This document shows, in pieces, positions 45,253 through 55,748 of a stretch of DNA of 64,000 nucleotides (position 1 is the first letter of the stretch; the number at the start of each line of letters is the position of its first letter). This stretch comes from Colletotrichum lupini (lineage: Eukaryota; Ascomycota; Sordariomycetes; Glomerellales; Glomerellaceae). The notes beneath the pieces are model-generated. The model ran no database searches. It was not told the DNA's origin and saw only the letters and a list, made by a program, of their open reading frames with translations. The position numbers and the translations under genes were made by a program. The stretch covers positions 992,001-1,056,000 of the forward strand of contig NC_064682.1 in the NCBI RefSeq assembly GCF_023278565.1, written 5' to 3'.

Positions 45253-46080
45253 ATGATGGATGAATCAACTTTATGTGGAGAGGAGCACCGAGGAAGATCC
45301 TCCGAAGGGCAGGGGCGGCTGAAGAGCATCCAAAACACGACCAAGAAACACCGATGGTGGTCCTCTGAAAACTTGCAATACATACCACTAGAAGACTCAG
45401 ACGAAAAGGGAGATGCAGGAGATGCATGGGCGCTAGAGTTGAGAAGAAGCAAAGCCTCACTTTGGAAATGGCGTTCTGCCACAGCACTGCTCCTATTAGC
45501 CTTAATCCTATCCTGGCTCCCGCTCTCAACTTCGAAATTAAGTCGACAAGACTACCCCCAACCAGAAGAAGGCGAAGACAACGTCCTGAAGTGGATGAAA
45601 GAAGCCGAAGTCGCCGAAGGACACTTCTGGTGCGGAAACTCGACCATCGAAGCCAAACGCCGAGGTTGCGCCTTCAACAAGCTGCACAACAGATGGATGC
45701 CCCCAGCCTGCACACAAGATTTCGAACACGCCCGACAAGCCGTATTTGAAGCCCTGAGCGGCGGCAAGGAGGAGCCAACGTTTCAGTTCTACAGGGACGA
45801 CGACGGCAAACCGGGGGCTGAGATTTCCGACGAAGAGCTGGATGAGTTTGAGATCTTGACGCCGGCTTGGACGACTGTTGGACATCACATGACGCACTGC
45901 ATGTATCTTTTGCTGCAGGCTGCTGCGGCGCTGAATTTGGGGACAAAGGCGGATATGGTTGTTCACGCGTGGGAGCATGCGAAGCATTGCGCCATGGTTG
46001 TGTTGAATGAGACGAAGAGGGCACCGGCTTGGAATGATGTCAAGAGTTTTGGGCATACGCAGTCTGGTGTTTGTTGGTAA
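45253..46080 (+). CDS. Type II membrane protein with tandem HxxHC motifs (UstYa/DUF3328-like)
   Basis: A single exon of 275 codons from the first of two adjacent ATGs. A cytosolic basic-polar N-terminus of about 75 residues precedes one hydrophobic helix at about 76-95; the rest should face the lumen or exterior. The lumenal part has a FWCGNSTIEAKRRGC segment, a second cysteine block (WMPPAC), and two HxxHC motifs at 212-216 (HMTHC) and 242-246 (HAKHC). Paired HxxHC motifs after one membrane helix are the hallmark of UstYa-type (DUF3328) proteins, copper-dependent oxidases acting on ribosomally made or other fungal peptides and metabolites. The match is by motif layout, so membership in a sister family is possible. 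No precursor peptide with repeated Kex2 sites was found nearby. Confidence 0.75.
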   Translation: MMDESTLCGEEHRGRSSEGQGRLKSIQNTTKKHRWWSSENLQYIPLEDSDEKGDAGDAWALELRRSKASLWKWRSATALLLLALILSWLPLSTSKLSRQDYPQPEEGEDNVLKWMKEAEVAEGHFWCGNSTIEAKRRGCAFNKLHNRWMPPACTQDFEHARQAVFEALSGGKEEPTFQFYRDDDGKPGAEISDEELDEFEILTPAWTTVGHHMTHCMYLLLQAAAALNLGTKADMVVHAWEHAKHCAMVVLNETKRAPAWNDVKSFGHTQSGVCW

Positions 46081-46727
46081 ATATCGACCTAGTAGTCAAT
46101 GCAAGACATGCTTGGGAGTATTCACATATTCCATGGTTTATCTACGGCTAGATGGATACCTTAGGCAGGCCCGCACCTTCTGTGAGAAAGTCATATAGGT
46201 CCCCTCAATCTCATTCCCGTCACCAGCCAGCAGGCGCCCGTCTAGGTCGACGGGTCAGGTCAAACTGGCTGGGTGGTGGAATGGTTCATGGTCAACAATC
46301 ATATTATACGCCAACCAGCCTACTCGACGACAGGCTTAGCGAGTCCCCGAGTTCGAATCCCAGTATGAGCACCAAATTTCCCAGCATGAGCACCAAGAGA
46401 TGTAGCCCCCAGCTCAGCACCGGGGGGGTGAACTCTTTTTTGCATCGACTTAGATAAACCTGATAATGCTCCATCTACGTATCAGTCGTCCAGTATGAAT
46501 ATTCAGCTAGTGGACTCCGATATCAAGCTGACTTCGTTTCTAGAAAGGCCGCGGCCGTAGAGAACAGACTTACGCCGCCAATGCTAATTACTCAAGATAA
46601 CTGTTAGAATAAGCCACTAGGTAATGAAGTATACATAGCATGTATCTGAGCAACGCTTAAGATTTGTAGCTCAATACTCCTTGAATGATAGTTACTCGCC
46701 CATCCATTTCAATATATCCACGGTAGG
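46081..46727. other. Intergenic with tRNA-like fragment
   Basis: 647 bases. It includes a B-box-like GTTCGAATCC and an 18-base near-direct repeat (46358-46375 and 46379-46396, one mismatch). No protein gene was seen. Confidence 0.5.
46358..46396 (+). repeat. Tandem 18-base near-repeat at a tRNA-like 3' end
   Basis: TCCCAGTATGAGCACCAA and TCCCAGCATGAGCACCAA stand three bases apart with one mismatch. The first copy directly follows a GTTCGAA T-loop-like sequence and ends in GCACCA, as a tRNA with CCA would. Confidence 0.7.
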
Positions 46728-47693
46728 CTAGTAAGCCTTTGATGAGCGCCGTCCCTTAGCACAAGTCCCCGGCACCGGCAACGACTTGCGCGAGAAGCAG
46801 TTTTCCCCAACACAATCCAAATCAAAGAACCTAATAACCTCATCCGCCTGATCAGGAATATTATGATCAATCCCATGCGCCAAAAACGCCTCAAACAGCC
46901 CTTTCGTCCCATACACACTCTTCGTCCACCCCGCAACAGGATCATCCTCCACAACCTCCGTCGGCGTAGCCCCCGTCCCCAGCACCGTAGTCCACATCTT
47001 GATCTCCTCGTAGAAATTCGTTACATTTAGCACATTATCCACGTCCCCGTGTAAAACCTGCAGCTTCGGCCTCGGGCCGGCGTACCCCGGATACGCAGCC
47101 TCCACAATGGCAGCCCACTCCTCGCCCGTATGCGTGATACGCCCGCTCGCGCAGTCGTCAGACCACACGGCGAACCCATCCGCAGCATAACACCCAAACG
47201 GCACGCCCGCGAATGCCGAGCCCGCCGCAAAGACGTCCGGGTACGCCCCGACGAGGACGTTTGTCATCATGGCGCCGGAACTCACACCGGTGACGAATAC
47301 ACGATCCGGATCGACGTCGTAGTTCTGCAGAGTCCAGCGGACCATACTCACGATTCCCAAAGAATCACCGCCGGCGTCGTGCGAGAGCGTCTGCGGCGAG
47401 GAAACATCCCAGCAGTAGTCTGCGGTGTGGGGCGTGGAGGGGTATATCGTGACGAAGCCGAGGGTGTCGGCGAGGGGCCGCCAGGGCTTGTAGTTGAAGG
47501 CGTCTGTCGCGTTGCCGTGGCACCAGTGCGGGAAGACGAGGAGGGGCGCGTTGGGGATGAGAGAGTCCGGGACGTAGAGGTAGAAGGAGACGTTTGTGGG
47601 GTTGGGGCCGAAGTCGGTTGTAATGTGTTGGAGGGAGGCGGCGGTCGCGAGGGCTGGGAGGAGGGCTGTTGCCCAGGCTAGATGGGGGCGCAT
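46728..47693 (-). CDS. Secreted CE1-type esterase (feruloyl/acetylxylan esterase or PHB depolymerase-like)
   Basis: An intronless frame; the first ATG is at 47693, giving 321 residues. Residues 1-18 form a signal peptide ending ALATA. The protein shows the esterase PHB depolymerase / CE1 layout: YLYVPDSL, PLLVFPHWCHGNA for the oxyanion side, the nucleophile elbow GVSSG with Ser138, the GVPFGCYAA block, LQVLHGDVDNVLN bearing the acid, and HGIDHNIP containing the catalytic histidine. Several cysteines suggest disulfides in an extracellular enzyme. It should deacylate plant cell-wall polysaccharides such as acetyl- or feruloyl-xylan, but the substrate cannot be decided from the sequence. It has no CBM1 module. 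It fits with the cutinase and GH131 genes as part of a plant-biomass-directed secretome. Confidence 0.9.
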   Translation of the reverse strand: MRPHLAWATALLPALATAASLQHITTDFGPNPTNVSFYLYVPDSLIPNAPLLVFPHWCHGNATDAFNYKPWRPLADTLGFVTIYPSTPHTADYCWDVSSPQTLSHDAGGDSLGIVSMVRWTLQNYDVDPDRVFVTGVSSGAMMTNVLVGAYPDVFAAGSAFAGVPFGCYAADGFAVWSDDCASGRITHTGEEWAAIVEAAYPGYAGPRPKLQVLHGDVDNVLNVTNFYEEIKMWTTVLGTGATPTEVVEDDPVAGWTKSVYGTKGLFEAFLAHGIDHNIPDQADEVIRFFDLDCVGENCFSRKSLPVPGTCAKGRRSSKAY

Positions 47694-48455
47694 TGTCGAG
47701 GTCGTGGTTTGGAGAGAGGTGATCTTCACGATTGCGATCTGGGGAAAGATGCCAAGAGAACGAGCTGGTATTGTTCTTGAAGTGGGATCAGAGCTGCTTC
47801 TTATGTGCTTTTTGAAAGAGCTACCCCAGCCACCCCCGCGATACCGGGCACACGGGTAGAAGAAGGGGTAGCATATGATGGCCCTTCATGGTGCTTCATT
47901 TTCACTGGTTCAATTGGCATTGGGGTTGATTGAGGTTGCATTTCTTGCGCGTGGTTGGTGGGGATGGTGTTGTAGAGGAGATCGTCGGTGGAGATGGACC
48001 ATGGAGGTTCGTAGCTCCGTTTCCCAAAGCGGGAATGTGGAGCCACGGTGAGCCGGTGAGCCGGGTCTCATCGGTGCGAGAAGTCCGAGAATACGGCTTC
48101 TACTCGCAATGTCTTCTGAATCGATGGCGATCCTGGCAATCATGATATTCCAAGCAATTGGCGACTCTACTTTCCCGAGAATTAGAGCATAGATAATATC
48201 AGACGCACAATGGTACTGTTGACTCTCACATCGTAAATGCTCTCTCTCTGTTAAGAAGTCAAGGAGACATCACCCGGTTCACCATCACGAGATGCTGCTT
48301 GCTAAATACCCATTGATTTTGATTGACCAAGAACTCCAGACAACGCAATCTCTGCCCTATTGCACAATATTATGTCAATTGTCGGCCAAGCCAAGTCTAT
48401 GTGCCGTTTCTACCCCCACCATTCTCTACGCCCCCGTGAAAACCGACTCATCCCC
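47694..48455. other. Intergenic, no gene seen
   Basis: 762 bases upstream of the esterase and downstream of the Utp12-domain gene, both on the minus strand. An 81-codon minus frame at 47801-48046 has no family features and lies in the promoter region of the esterase. Confidence 0.5.
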
Positions 48456-49682
48456 TTATTTTCTCTTGGCGAACGAAGAAGCAGTTTTCTGAACCTTTGT
48501 CGGCGGTGCCGCCTCTGCGTCGCTGTCGTCGTCCTCATCCGAATCTTCAACATCGTCGTGATCGACCTCGTCCTCGTCAATAACCTCCTCGCCCGAGCTC
48601 TCATCCTCCGCCGCAGCAACCTCCTCCTCATCATCTTCGTCATCCGAGTCGCCGACGAAGCCGTTGGCACCAGGAACCTCATCGTCATCCGAGTCGTCAA
48701 TTCCCAGGAGCGCATTCCTTGCGCCGTTCAACACCGTCTCGGCATCCTCCTCGCCCTCGACGTAGATGGCGCCCTCTTCCTCGTCGTCATCCTCGCCATC
48801 CGCGTCCTCGAGCTGTCTCGCGGCGTCACCCCCACGTGTCCGTCCGTTCCTGAGCTCCATCTGCGCATGCAACATGTCCAGCTTGCCCTTGAGGGCGAGC
48901 AGGCTCGGCAGACCGCGCGAGCGCTCGCTGAGGACCTTTTGTAGCGCGACTAACCGCTCCAGGGCCTTGGGCTGAACCGCCAACGCTCCGCCATGTACGA
49001 TGAGCGTCCACTTGACCCAGTCCATGAGGCTGCCCGCGCGACCGGGCCGTCTGTGGAAGCGGGCGGAGAGCTTAGTGAGGAGGACGCCGGCGAGGCTGCT
49101 GTCGAGGCGCTCAATCGTCTGCTTGATGCCTTCGGGCTGGCTGGTCTGCAGGCAGTTTTCGAGGAGATCGGTGTCGTCGGTCTTGAGCGCCTGGGTGAGG
49201 ACGGTGCTGAGAGAGGATAACGACACGGGCTCGAGGCCCTTTCTTGATGACTGCGAGACGAGGGCCTTGCTGCTGGCGTCGTCTTGTTGCGCGAGCATGG
49301 CGGGGACGTCGATCGTGCCGCGGATCAGCTCGCCAAAGGTAGGCGACCCTGCCTCCTCTTCCTCCTCTGCGGCGCCGGCCTCGGCATCGGCCTTGGTTTG
49401 TATGGTGGTGGTTTCTTCTGTAGCGGTGCCGTTCACGGCTTCCTTTGCGTTGCCGGTCTCGACCTCGGCGCCTTCCATTTCCTCGTCTGAAACATCCTCA
49501 TCGCTCTCCTCGCCGGAAGAAATTTCAATCGCTTCGTTGGCGTTGCCCTTGAGTGCGGCCTGCAGAGAGTCTGTCGCTGAGACGGCGGCTCTGCTCTCGT
49601 CAATTGTGGTCTTGGAAGCCTTGGGCGTCGACTTGACGACTGGTGCCGTGAATTTGCCGGAAGATCTCCGCCTTGATGACAT
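48456..49682 (-). CDS. Utp12-domain ribosome biogenesis factor (Utp5/WDR43 C-terminal type)
   Basis: An intronless frame from the ATG at 49682, 408 residues. The N-terminus is basic (SSRRRSSGKF) and passes into an acidic, low-complexity stretch. A helical Utp12 domain covers about residues 145-275, with the signature LSSLSTVLTQALKTDDTDLL, LDSSLAGVLLTKLSARF and WVKWTLIVHGG. The C-terminal third is almost entirely Asp/Glu, ending in a basic VQKTASSFAKRK tail. Utp12-domain proteins such as Utp5 belong to the t-UTP/UtpA part of the small-subunit processome, supporting rDNA transcription and 18S pre-rRNA processing in the nucleolus. No WD40 repeats are present here, so the protein is shorter than yeast Utp5. 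This is a housekeeping gene that marks return to core genome. Confidence 0.87.
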   Translation of the reverse strand: MSSRRRSSGKFTAPVVKSTPKASKTTIDESRAAVSATDSLQAALKGNANEAIEISSGEESDEDVSDEEMEGAEVETGNAKEAVNGTATEETTTIQTKADAEAGAAEEEEEAGSPTFGELIRGTIDVPAMLAQQDDASSKALVSQSSRKGLEPVSLSSLSTVLTQALKTDDTDLLENCLQTSQPEGIKQTIERLDSSLAGVLLTKLSARFHRRPGRAGSLMDWVKWTLIVHGGALAVQPKALERLVALQKVLSERSRGLPSLLALKGKLDMLHAQMELRNGRTRGGDAARQLEDADGEDDDEEEGAIYVEGEEDAETVLNGARNALLGIDDSDDDEVPGANGFVGDSDDEDDEEEVAAAEDESSGEEVIDEDEVDHDDVEDSDEDDDSDAEAAPPTKVQKTASSFAKRK

Positions 49683-49867
49683 GGTAGCGGATTTTTGGGG
49701 GGGTATCTCGAGGGAATCGGGTGGTGGAAACAAAGGTGGGAAAAGTCGTGATCGAATTCTCTCCTCCAGCAGCGACAGACCTGCTTGAACTTTTTTTTTC
49801 TGCCGCCAACCAATTTTTTTTTCTGGTTGGATGTACATGACCGCCCGCGGGGGGTCTCGCTGACATA

Positions 49868-50316
49868 ATGAGTCGAGGTGGGGCTATTCTCATCAATGTC
49901 GGGTCCGGTCGCGATATTCTCGGCTTCGGAAAGACCTTTCGCCGACGTGACGTGCCTCCATCTCAGCCGCTTATGTAAGTGGAGGCTCTGTCCCATTCAT
50001 CGTTGTTGAGTTTGAGGTCAAGACATGCATCTGCATAAATCACTAACACTAATCGACGCGATGGAGGACTGTTGACTGTGAAGTGCAGTCTGTTTATAGC
50101 CTCTCGGCTCAATCATTTGTCTGGATCTGGGCCGCACGCTGTTTGTCTAAACACGACCGCGTAGTAGAACCGACGCAAGTTCCTCGTCGAGTCAAGCAAG
50201 CGGCGACGCGACAGTGCGCAAGCCAGAATCTGAAGGAAGCTATTCGCAAAGGTGTGCAAAGCCTCAAGCTAGAGCAACAGAGAGCAACAGAGTCTGGCCG
50301 GACCATCAGAACTTGA
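49868..50316 (+). CDS. Candidate small gene divergent from the Utp12 gene
   Basis: Tentative two-exon model, 49868-49974 and 50067-50316, with a 92-base intron (GTAAGT donor, CACTAACACTAAT branch region, GGAG acceptor), giving 118 residues. Exon 1 (MSRGGAILINVGSGRDILGF) is followed by a basic RRRDVP stretch; exon 2 ends in a basic, helix-prone region (NLKEAIRKGVQSLKLEQQR). There is no signal peptide or known domain and I do not recognise the family. The strong donor and branch sequences and the head-to-head position 185 bases from a housekeeping start codon are the main support. It may equally be chance, or have a different 3' part (the acceptor GTGCAG at 50089 would give a shorter protein). 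Confidence 0.3.
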
Positions 50317-52835
50317 GAAGCTCACTAGTAAACAAGAAGGTGATTGGGGGCATGGACGCTGCTGTCCAGCTACCCTCGAGCGAGAGCTTTTGCGCCACAA
50401 TGAGCGCTGGCTATTGATTGGCTGACACGGTTCTCAGGAAGGCTTGGTCCCGTCTCTCTGTGCTATGCCATATTTGTCTCATCGCGATCCACTGTCAGAG
50501 CATGATTGGTTCATCAGACTGCAGCTATCCCTGTCGTATGCCCTGGCAAGGGTAATCTGTCGAGCTCTGACTGGGGTCAGCGCGACTTGGCGGGTTCCTA
50601 CAAATAAGAAGTGGCCCCGAATTCTGAATTTCGCGCTTCTGATGCAGAAAAGTCCTGGGAAAAGTTCAAAGAAGCCTAACATTGGTCATCTGATCTGTCA
50701 CGAGACCTCGGAGAGACACAGACACCTCGGAGCGAACAGTGTTGGCTCAGAGCTTTCTCTTATTCGATTGGGGATCATTCCGGTACGTACCGATTTTGTT
50801 TCCCGTCGCATCCAACAAAGTCAATTCTTTTTCTGCGCTTCCCAACTACCACCAAACACGCCCTCACCTCACGACTATACTCGCACTATTCTGTATCACC
50901 AGTTGATTGCATCGCGTACACGACGTGTTGAGCTATTCCTCCGGTGTTTGCATCCCCTCTACTGTCGTTTTCTTCCTGCCGGTGCAACGGACGGACCGCG
51001 TTGGCTTCATCTGCCACCACTCTATCTACCATTACCTATGGACCATTATTGTACTTTCAGAAATGAGAAACCATGTTTGCTCTTGCACAGCCTACGAATT
51101 GATGTCGCGCGCTCCGCCTGGCCCCTCCTGCTTGGAATCCAAGGTGTCGCGATGGCTGGCATTTGTTGCGTTGCCTGTGTCGCGCCCCTTGGCCTGGTTC
51201 ACTCATCAAAAGTCCACCAGCCTCACGCATCTCCTACATGATCGACAGGCTCAGCCACACCTCAGCTTGCATTACTTGTACTTGTACGGACTACGATGCC
51301 AATACTAACCACTGATGGGTGTCTAGACACTACCTTAGGAAACAAATCGATACAAGGCAAGAACAAAGCATCACAAACGCGCCTCGAACTTTCTTTAGGT
51401 GAGTTCGCAACGCATACGTACTTCGTACCGAATCTCATAATTATCCCCGTCCTCGATCGCCGTATCCTCAATTATCGGTCAACACAACAAGAAAGAGACG
51501 CCTTCCCGTCTTGCATTTCACATTCAATATTTCCCACGTCCCACGCAGACACGGTCCACATGGCATCCCAAGCCCCCAGTCACATTTCCCAGCCTCGCGC
51601 GTTTAGGCCAGATGCGGGAGCTGAACAAGCACCTCATTGGCTAGTGCCTCCACAACTTGCATAAATATGCATTTTATGTCACCTTGCGGCCCCCCTCCCC
51701 CCCGGTCCACCCTCGTCCTCCTTCAACTTGCTCTTCCAACCATTTCCTCGCAAATTCACGATCTCTTCCCTCTTTTTTTCTCAAGTCTTCCCCGTCTTCC
51801 GTGCTTCCTCCCACTCGGACCTCTTTCCTGCCTGACCCTTCTGGCTTCAATCACCCACGCCCCCAGTCGTCGATCACTCAGACGCACTGACCACCTTCTC
51901 CCTCTGAGTCTCTCACTCACTCACTCTTTCCCTCTCTGACCTCTCTCTACCCCCCCCGGTCTTTCCTTCCCGCCTCTTTCTCGTCGTCTCGTCGTTGCTG
52001 GCCCGTGGCTTCCTGCCCAACGCTACGCCACTACTTATTTTTTGTTTCTGCCGCTGTTTTCAGGCTGCACCCCCTTCTGAAGCAGGACCCGTCGCCCAGT
52101 CGCGAGTGCGCGCCTTCCTCCGATAAGGCCAGATAACCGGCTGTCCGGGGGCCACCCTTCCCAAGCTCGTTCTTTCTCATAAATAGGACGCGCCGCCATC
52201 TCGGCCAAAAACCACTGACGTGCACGCGATTTCCTCCGCCCAGGTCCTCCACCTTCCCGTATCGCCAAAAAAGTACTTCGCACCTGCCATTCGCGACGCG
52301 ACACGGCCGGATTAACCATTTCGCCCATCTCATCGTCGCCGCAACCGACGATCACCTCGACTTGCGACACCACCATATAATCAATTGCGCATCGTCACTC
52401 ATCGTCGGCGCATTCTCGAATCTTTCCTCGGATATTCCGCGATATTTTCGGTACCTCCATCTCCCGCAATCGCCTCTGTCGACCCGGCTTGCCTCGCGCG
52501 TGCATCCAAAAGCATCGCGACGCACCTTCTCTAATTACAACCAAAACCGCGCCGGCTCTTTGCTCCCAGCTGTCCCTGCCTCGCCACATCCTCACGTATC
52601 TCGAATCATCGACGCGATTGCTACTGCTTCACGCGCGACGACTTCAAAGTCATAGGATTTGGTTTGCGCATACACCGCCGCTCGAGTCAGCAACACCAAG
52701 GCGCTATCCCCGACGTTAGCCAACCGAATCCTTGTTGTGCATCCCGCCATCGCCGCAACCTGAAAGACATCTGCGCGCGTCGCTACCTTCATGTTGCGTC
52801 GCGCACAGTAAATCTGCCCTTACCTCAAACACCAT
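50317..52835. other. 2.5-kb upstream region of the BET gene with pyrimidine-rich leader
   Basis: No recognised gene up to about 51.6 kb. From about 51690 to 52030 the plus strand is almost all C and T with long CCCTCC and CTCTCT runs. Such tracts precede transcription starts of highly expressed or regulatory fungal genes. The following 800 bases, rich in TCG and CGC words, are probably the long 5' untranslated region of the bromodomain gene. Open frames here look like chance. Confidence 0.5.
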
Positions 52836-55748
52836 ATGGCAGTCATGGCGTCGCCTCAATCAGAACGCGCCGTCCCGGATCAGAAGCCGACCGAATCCAC
52901 ACCAGCAAAGGACGATAGCAAGCCCGAAACCAATGGGTGAGTAGTAGTTGCATTTGTTGTGCGACGGACTTCATTTGCCCGTTCGCACGGCTTCTCTCAG
53001 AGCACAATTGCTGATGATTGCTTCTCCTTCCACAGTCATACCTCCCCTGCTGAGAAGAGCTCCGAGAAGGCAGACGAGTCCGCAAAGTCACCCAAAACCA
53101 ATGGCGACAGGAAGCACGATGAGGAAGTGAAGTCGTCCGATGCGAAAGTAACTGCCGCCAACGAGAAGGAAACGGAGAAAGAGGAACCAGCCAAAAAGTC
53201 ACCTGCACCGGCCGACGAATCTTCTGCCAAGTCCAAGTCCGCGGAGCCTGAGCAGTCAAAGGAAAGCAAGGAACCTAGCAAGTCTTTGAGCCCTCCCCCT
53301 GCTGAGCTTCCCAACGACGTCGATATGGCCGATGCGCCAGAGGTCGAAAAGGCGGAGAAGAAGACCGACGAAAAGCCAGAGGAGAAGGCAACTGAGAAAA
53401 AGGCGGAGGCTTCTGAGCCTGCGAAGGCTGCGACAGAAACCAAAGACAAGGACATCGAAATGAAGGAGAGCGACGACAAGGTCAACGGAGCAAAGGACGA
53501 GTCGCCGGCGGCTCCTACGACTGCCGCTGATCAAGAGGTAGATCTCCAACCAGCAAGCTTGTCTCAATTGGCCATTGACAATGACAAGGAAAAGGACAAG
53601 CCCTCGAAGCCCGCAGACGAAGACGTGCCCATGGCGGAGGCGCCATCAACTGTTGGCAAGGTTTCTCGCGAGAGAGAAGATGACGCGGATGCTGAGCCCG
53701 CTCCCAAGCGCGCGAAGACCGATTCGAATGATGGAGCCATCGAGTCCACCGTCGAGGTTAAGCCCCAAGGCGCGCAGGACGATTTGGCCAAAGGCGAAGC
53801 GGCTCTCGAAGACCTCCCTTCATGGATCGATGCCGCACGCGACCCCAAACCCCTTACATCTCACCAAACGAGAGAATTCCGCAAGGTATTGGCGGGTGTA
53901 AAGAAAACCAAACACGGCGCTCACTTCAAGGACGCGGTTGTCAGGATGTGGCCTAGCCTTGCTGAGAGCTATCTCATGCGGGTTAACAGACCCATGGATA
54001 TCGGCGAGCTTGAGCGAGGCCTGCGCGACAACAAGTACAGCAGCCTGCGTCAGTTCAAGGATGATCTTGGATTGATCTACAAGAACTCCGTCACTTTCAA
54101 CGGCATCAACAATGAAATCACATTCGCGGCGCTTAGTGTGGTTAAGTTAGCCTGGACCCGCGTTTGCGAGATTCCTTCCGACGAGCCCGCAAAGTCGAAG
54201 CCTGTGCCGAAGCCCTCCCGATACTCAGAGTCACGGACATCAGCCCCTCCGCCTCCTGTTCGTAGACAGCCTAGCATTGCTGCCGCGAGCCCGCCGGCAA
54301 AGGCGGAGGCCGAAGCCTATGCCGTTCCTCCTGGTGGTGTGCCACAAGTTCGCCGTGCCTCGACCCAGAATGACTTGGACCGCCCCAAGCGCGCCATCCA
54401 GCCCACCAAGAACCGCGACCCCGACTACTCCTCCAAGACCTTCAACCGGAAGAAGTTGCCCATCGAGCTTCAATTCTGCTACGAGGTTGTCAGTGAACTG
54501 ATGGATCCCAAGAACGCCTCCTGCAACCTCGCATTCCTGTCCCCGGTCGATCCCGTGGCTCTAGCCATCCCCACCTATTTTACCATCATCAAGCGGCCGA
54601 TGGACTTTGGTACGATTATGGCCAAGCTCAAGAGCTATGACTATCCTGGTATCAAGGAGTTCCAAACAGATGTCAAGCAGGTCTTTAAGAACTGTTACAA
54701 GTTCAATCAACCTGGCCAGCCCGTCTACGAGCAAGGCCAACAGCTCGAGCAAATCTTCAGGGGTCTGTGGTCAAAGAAGGAGCAGTGGATAAACAAGCAC
54801 ACCCCCGCCAAGCCAGTGGATGACGGCTCAAGTCGTGATAGTGAAGACGAAGCTGAGGAAGAGGAAGAGGCGCCAGCCCCTGCAGTTGATCCCTCGGTGG
54901 CTGCCACGATTGCATTCCTGGAGAAGCGTCTCGAGCAGGAGACGAAGCAGTTGACCGAGCTCTACAAGACGGCGGACATCGCTAGTGACGCTGTTATCGA
55001 CCTTCAGCAGTCTTTGCTCACCACTATCCGGCAGCGTCTCATAGACGAGAAGGCCAAGCTCACCACCACAAAGCCTGCCAAGAGCGCCGCCAAGGCCAAG
55101 CCGCCAAAGCCTGCTAAGTCGAAGGCGGCTAATGTCCCCGCGAAGAAGGCAGCCGCGGCTCCCGTCTCGAAGAAGAGCGGTGGCGGCGTGGCCAAGAAAC
55201 CCAAGCAACGAAACATGAACCAAGCTGAGAAGGATGCTATCGCGAACGCTATTAACGAACTTGAGAGTCCTCATATAGAACGTGCCATCGACATCATCAA
55301 GAAAGATACTGGCCAATCGGTAAGACAAACCGATTTATTACGTTCATTAGATATATGCTAACCATCTTTGTAGGAAAATAGCAGTGGCGAACTCGAATTG
55401 GAGATCGACCAACTCACCAACGAGGCGCTTCACAAGTTGTGGGATCTGTGCAAAAAGACTTTGCCGAGCTTTGGGCAGGGCTTGGGTTCGAATGGACCAG
55501 CACGTGAAGCATCACCAGTGAACAACGCAGCGGCAAAGTCTTCGGCCAACAAGCCGTCCAAGTCGAAGAAGAACAAGCCCATGAATGCTCAAGAGCAAGA
55601 GGCTCGCATTGCCGAGCTCGAGCGGCTTCGCAATATGTACGACGGTAAGGAACCGGGTGATCAAGAGCGACCCGGTAGCTCCGGTCGTGCGCACGAAGCT
55701 CCTGTTCACGACAATGACAGTGAGTCTTCGGATTCGGAAGAAGAGTAG
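52836..55748 (+). CDS. BET family double bromodomain protein (Bdf1-like)
   Basis: Three exons, 52836-52936, 53036-55319 and 55374-55748, with introns of 99 and 54 bases, give 919 residues. The first 290 residues are charged and repetitive (Lys/Glu/Ala/Ser). Bromodomain 1 spans about 296-415 and is divergent, keeping NRPMDIGELE and YKNSVTFNG. Bromodomain 2, about 506-619, is canonical (PTYFTIIKRPMDFGTIM, KNCYKFNQPG). A basic Lys/Ala/Pro linker leads to an extraterminal NET domain at about 754-830 (RNMNQAEKDAIANAINELE), completed only after splicing into exon 3. An acidic-serine tail (SESSDSEEE) closes the protein. BET proteins bind acetylated histone H4 and couple chromatin to TFIID-type transcription in the nucleus. 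The start uses the first of two in-frame ATGs nine bases apart. Confidence 0.93.

Noticed and set aside
46270..46375. Functional tRNA gene with B-box GTTCGAATCC
   Set aside because: Acceptor and T stems do not pair and no anticodon arm could be placed; kept only as a tRNA-like fragment.
49000..49788. 262-codon plus-strand frame opposite the Utp12 gene
   Set aside because: It is the antisense shadow of the acidic repeats, rich in Ser/Ala/Val with no independent support.
48456..49838. Longer 460-codon version of the Utp12-domain protein
   Set aside because: The upstream 52 codons lack an ATG and cover the promoter; ATG 49682 begins the conserved basic N-terminus.
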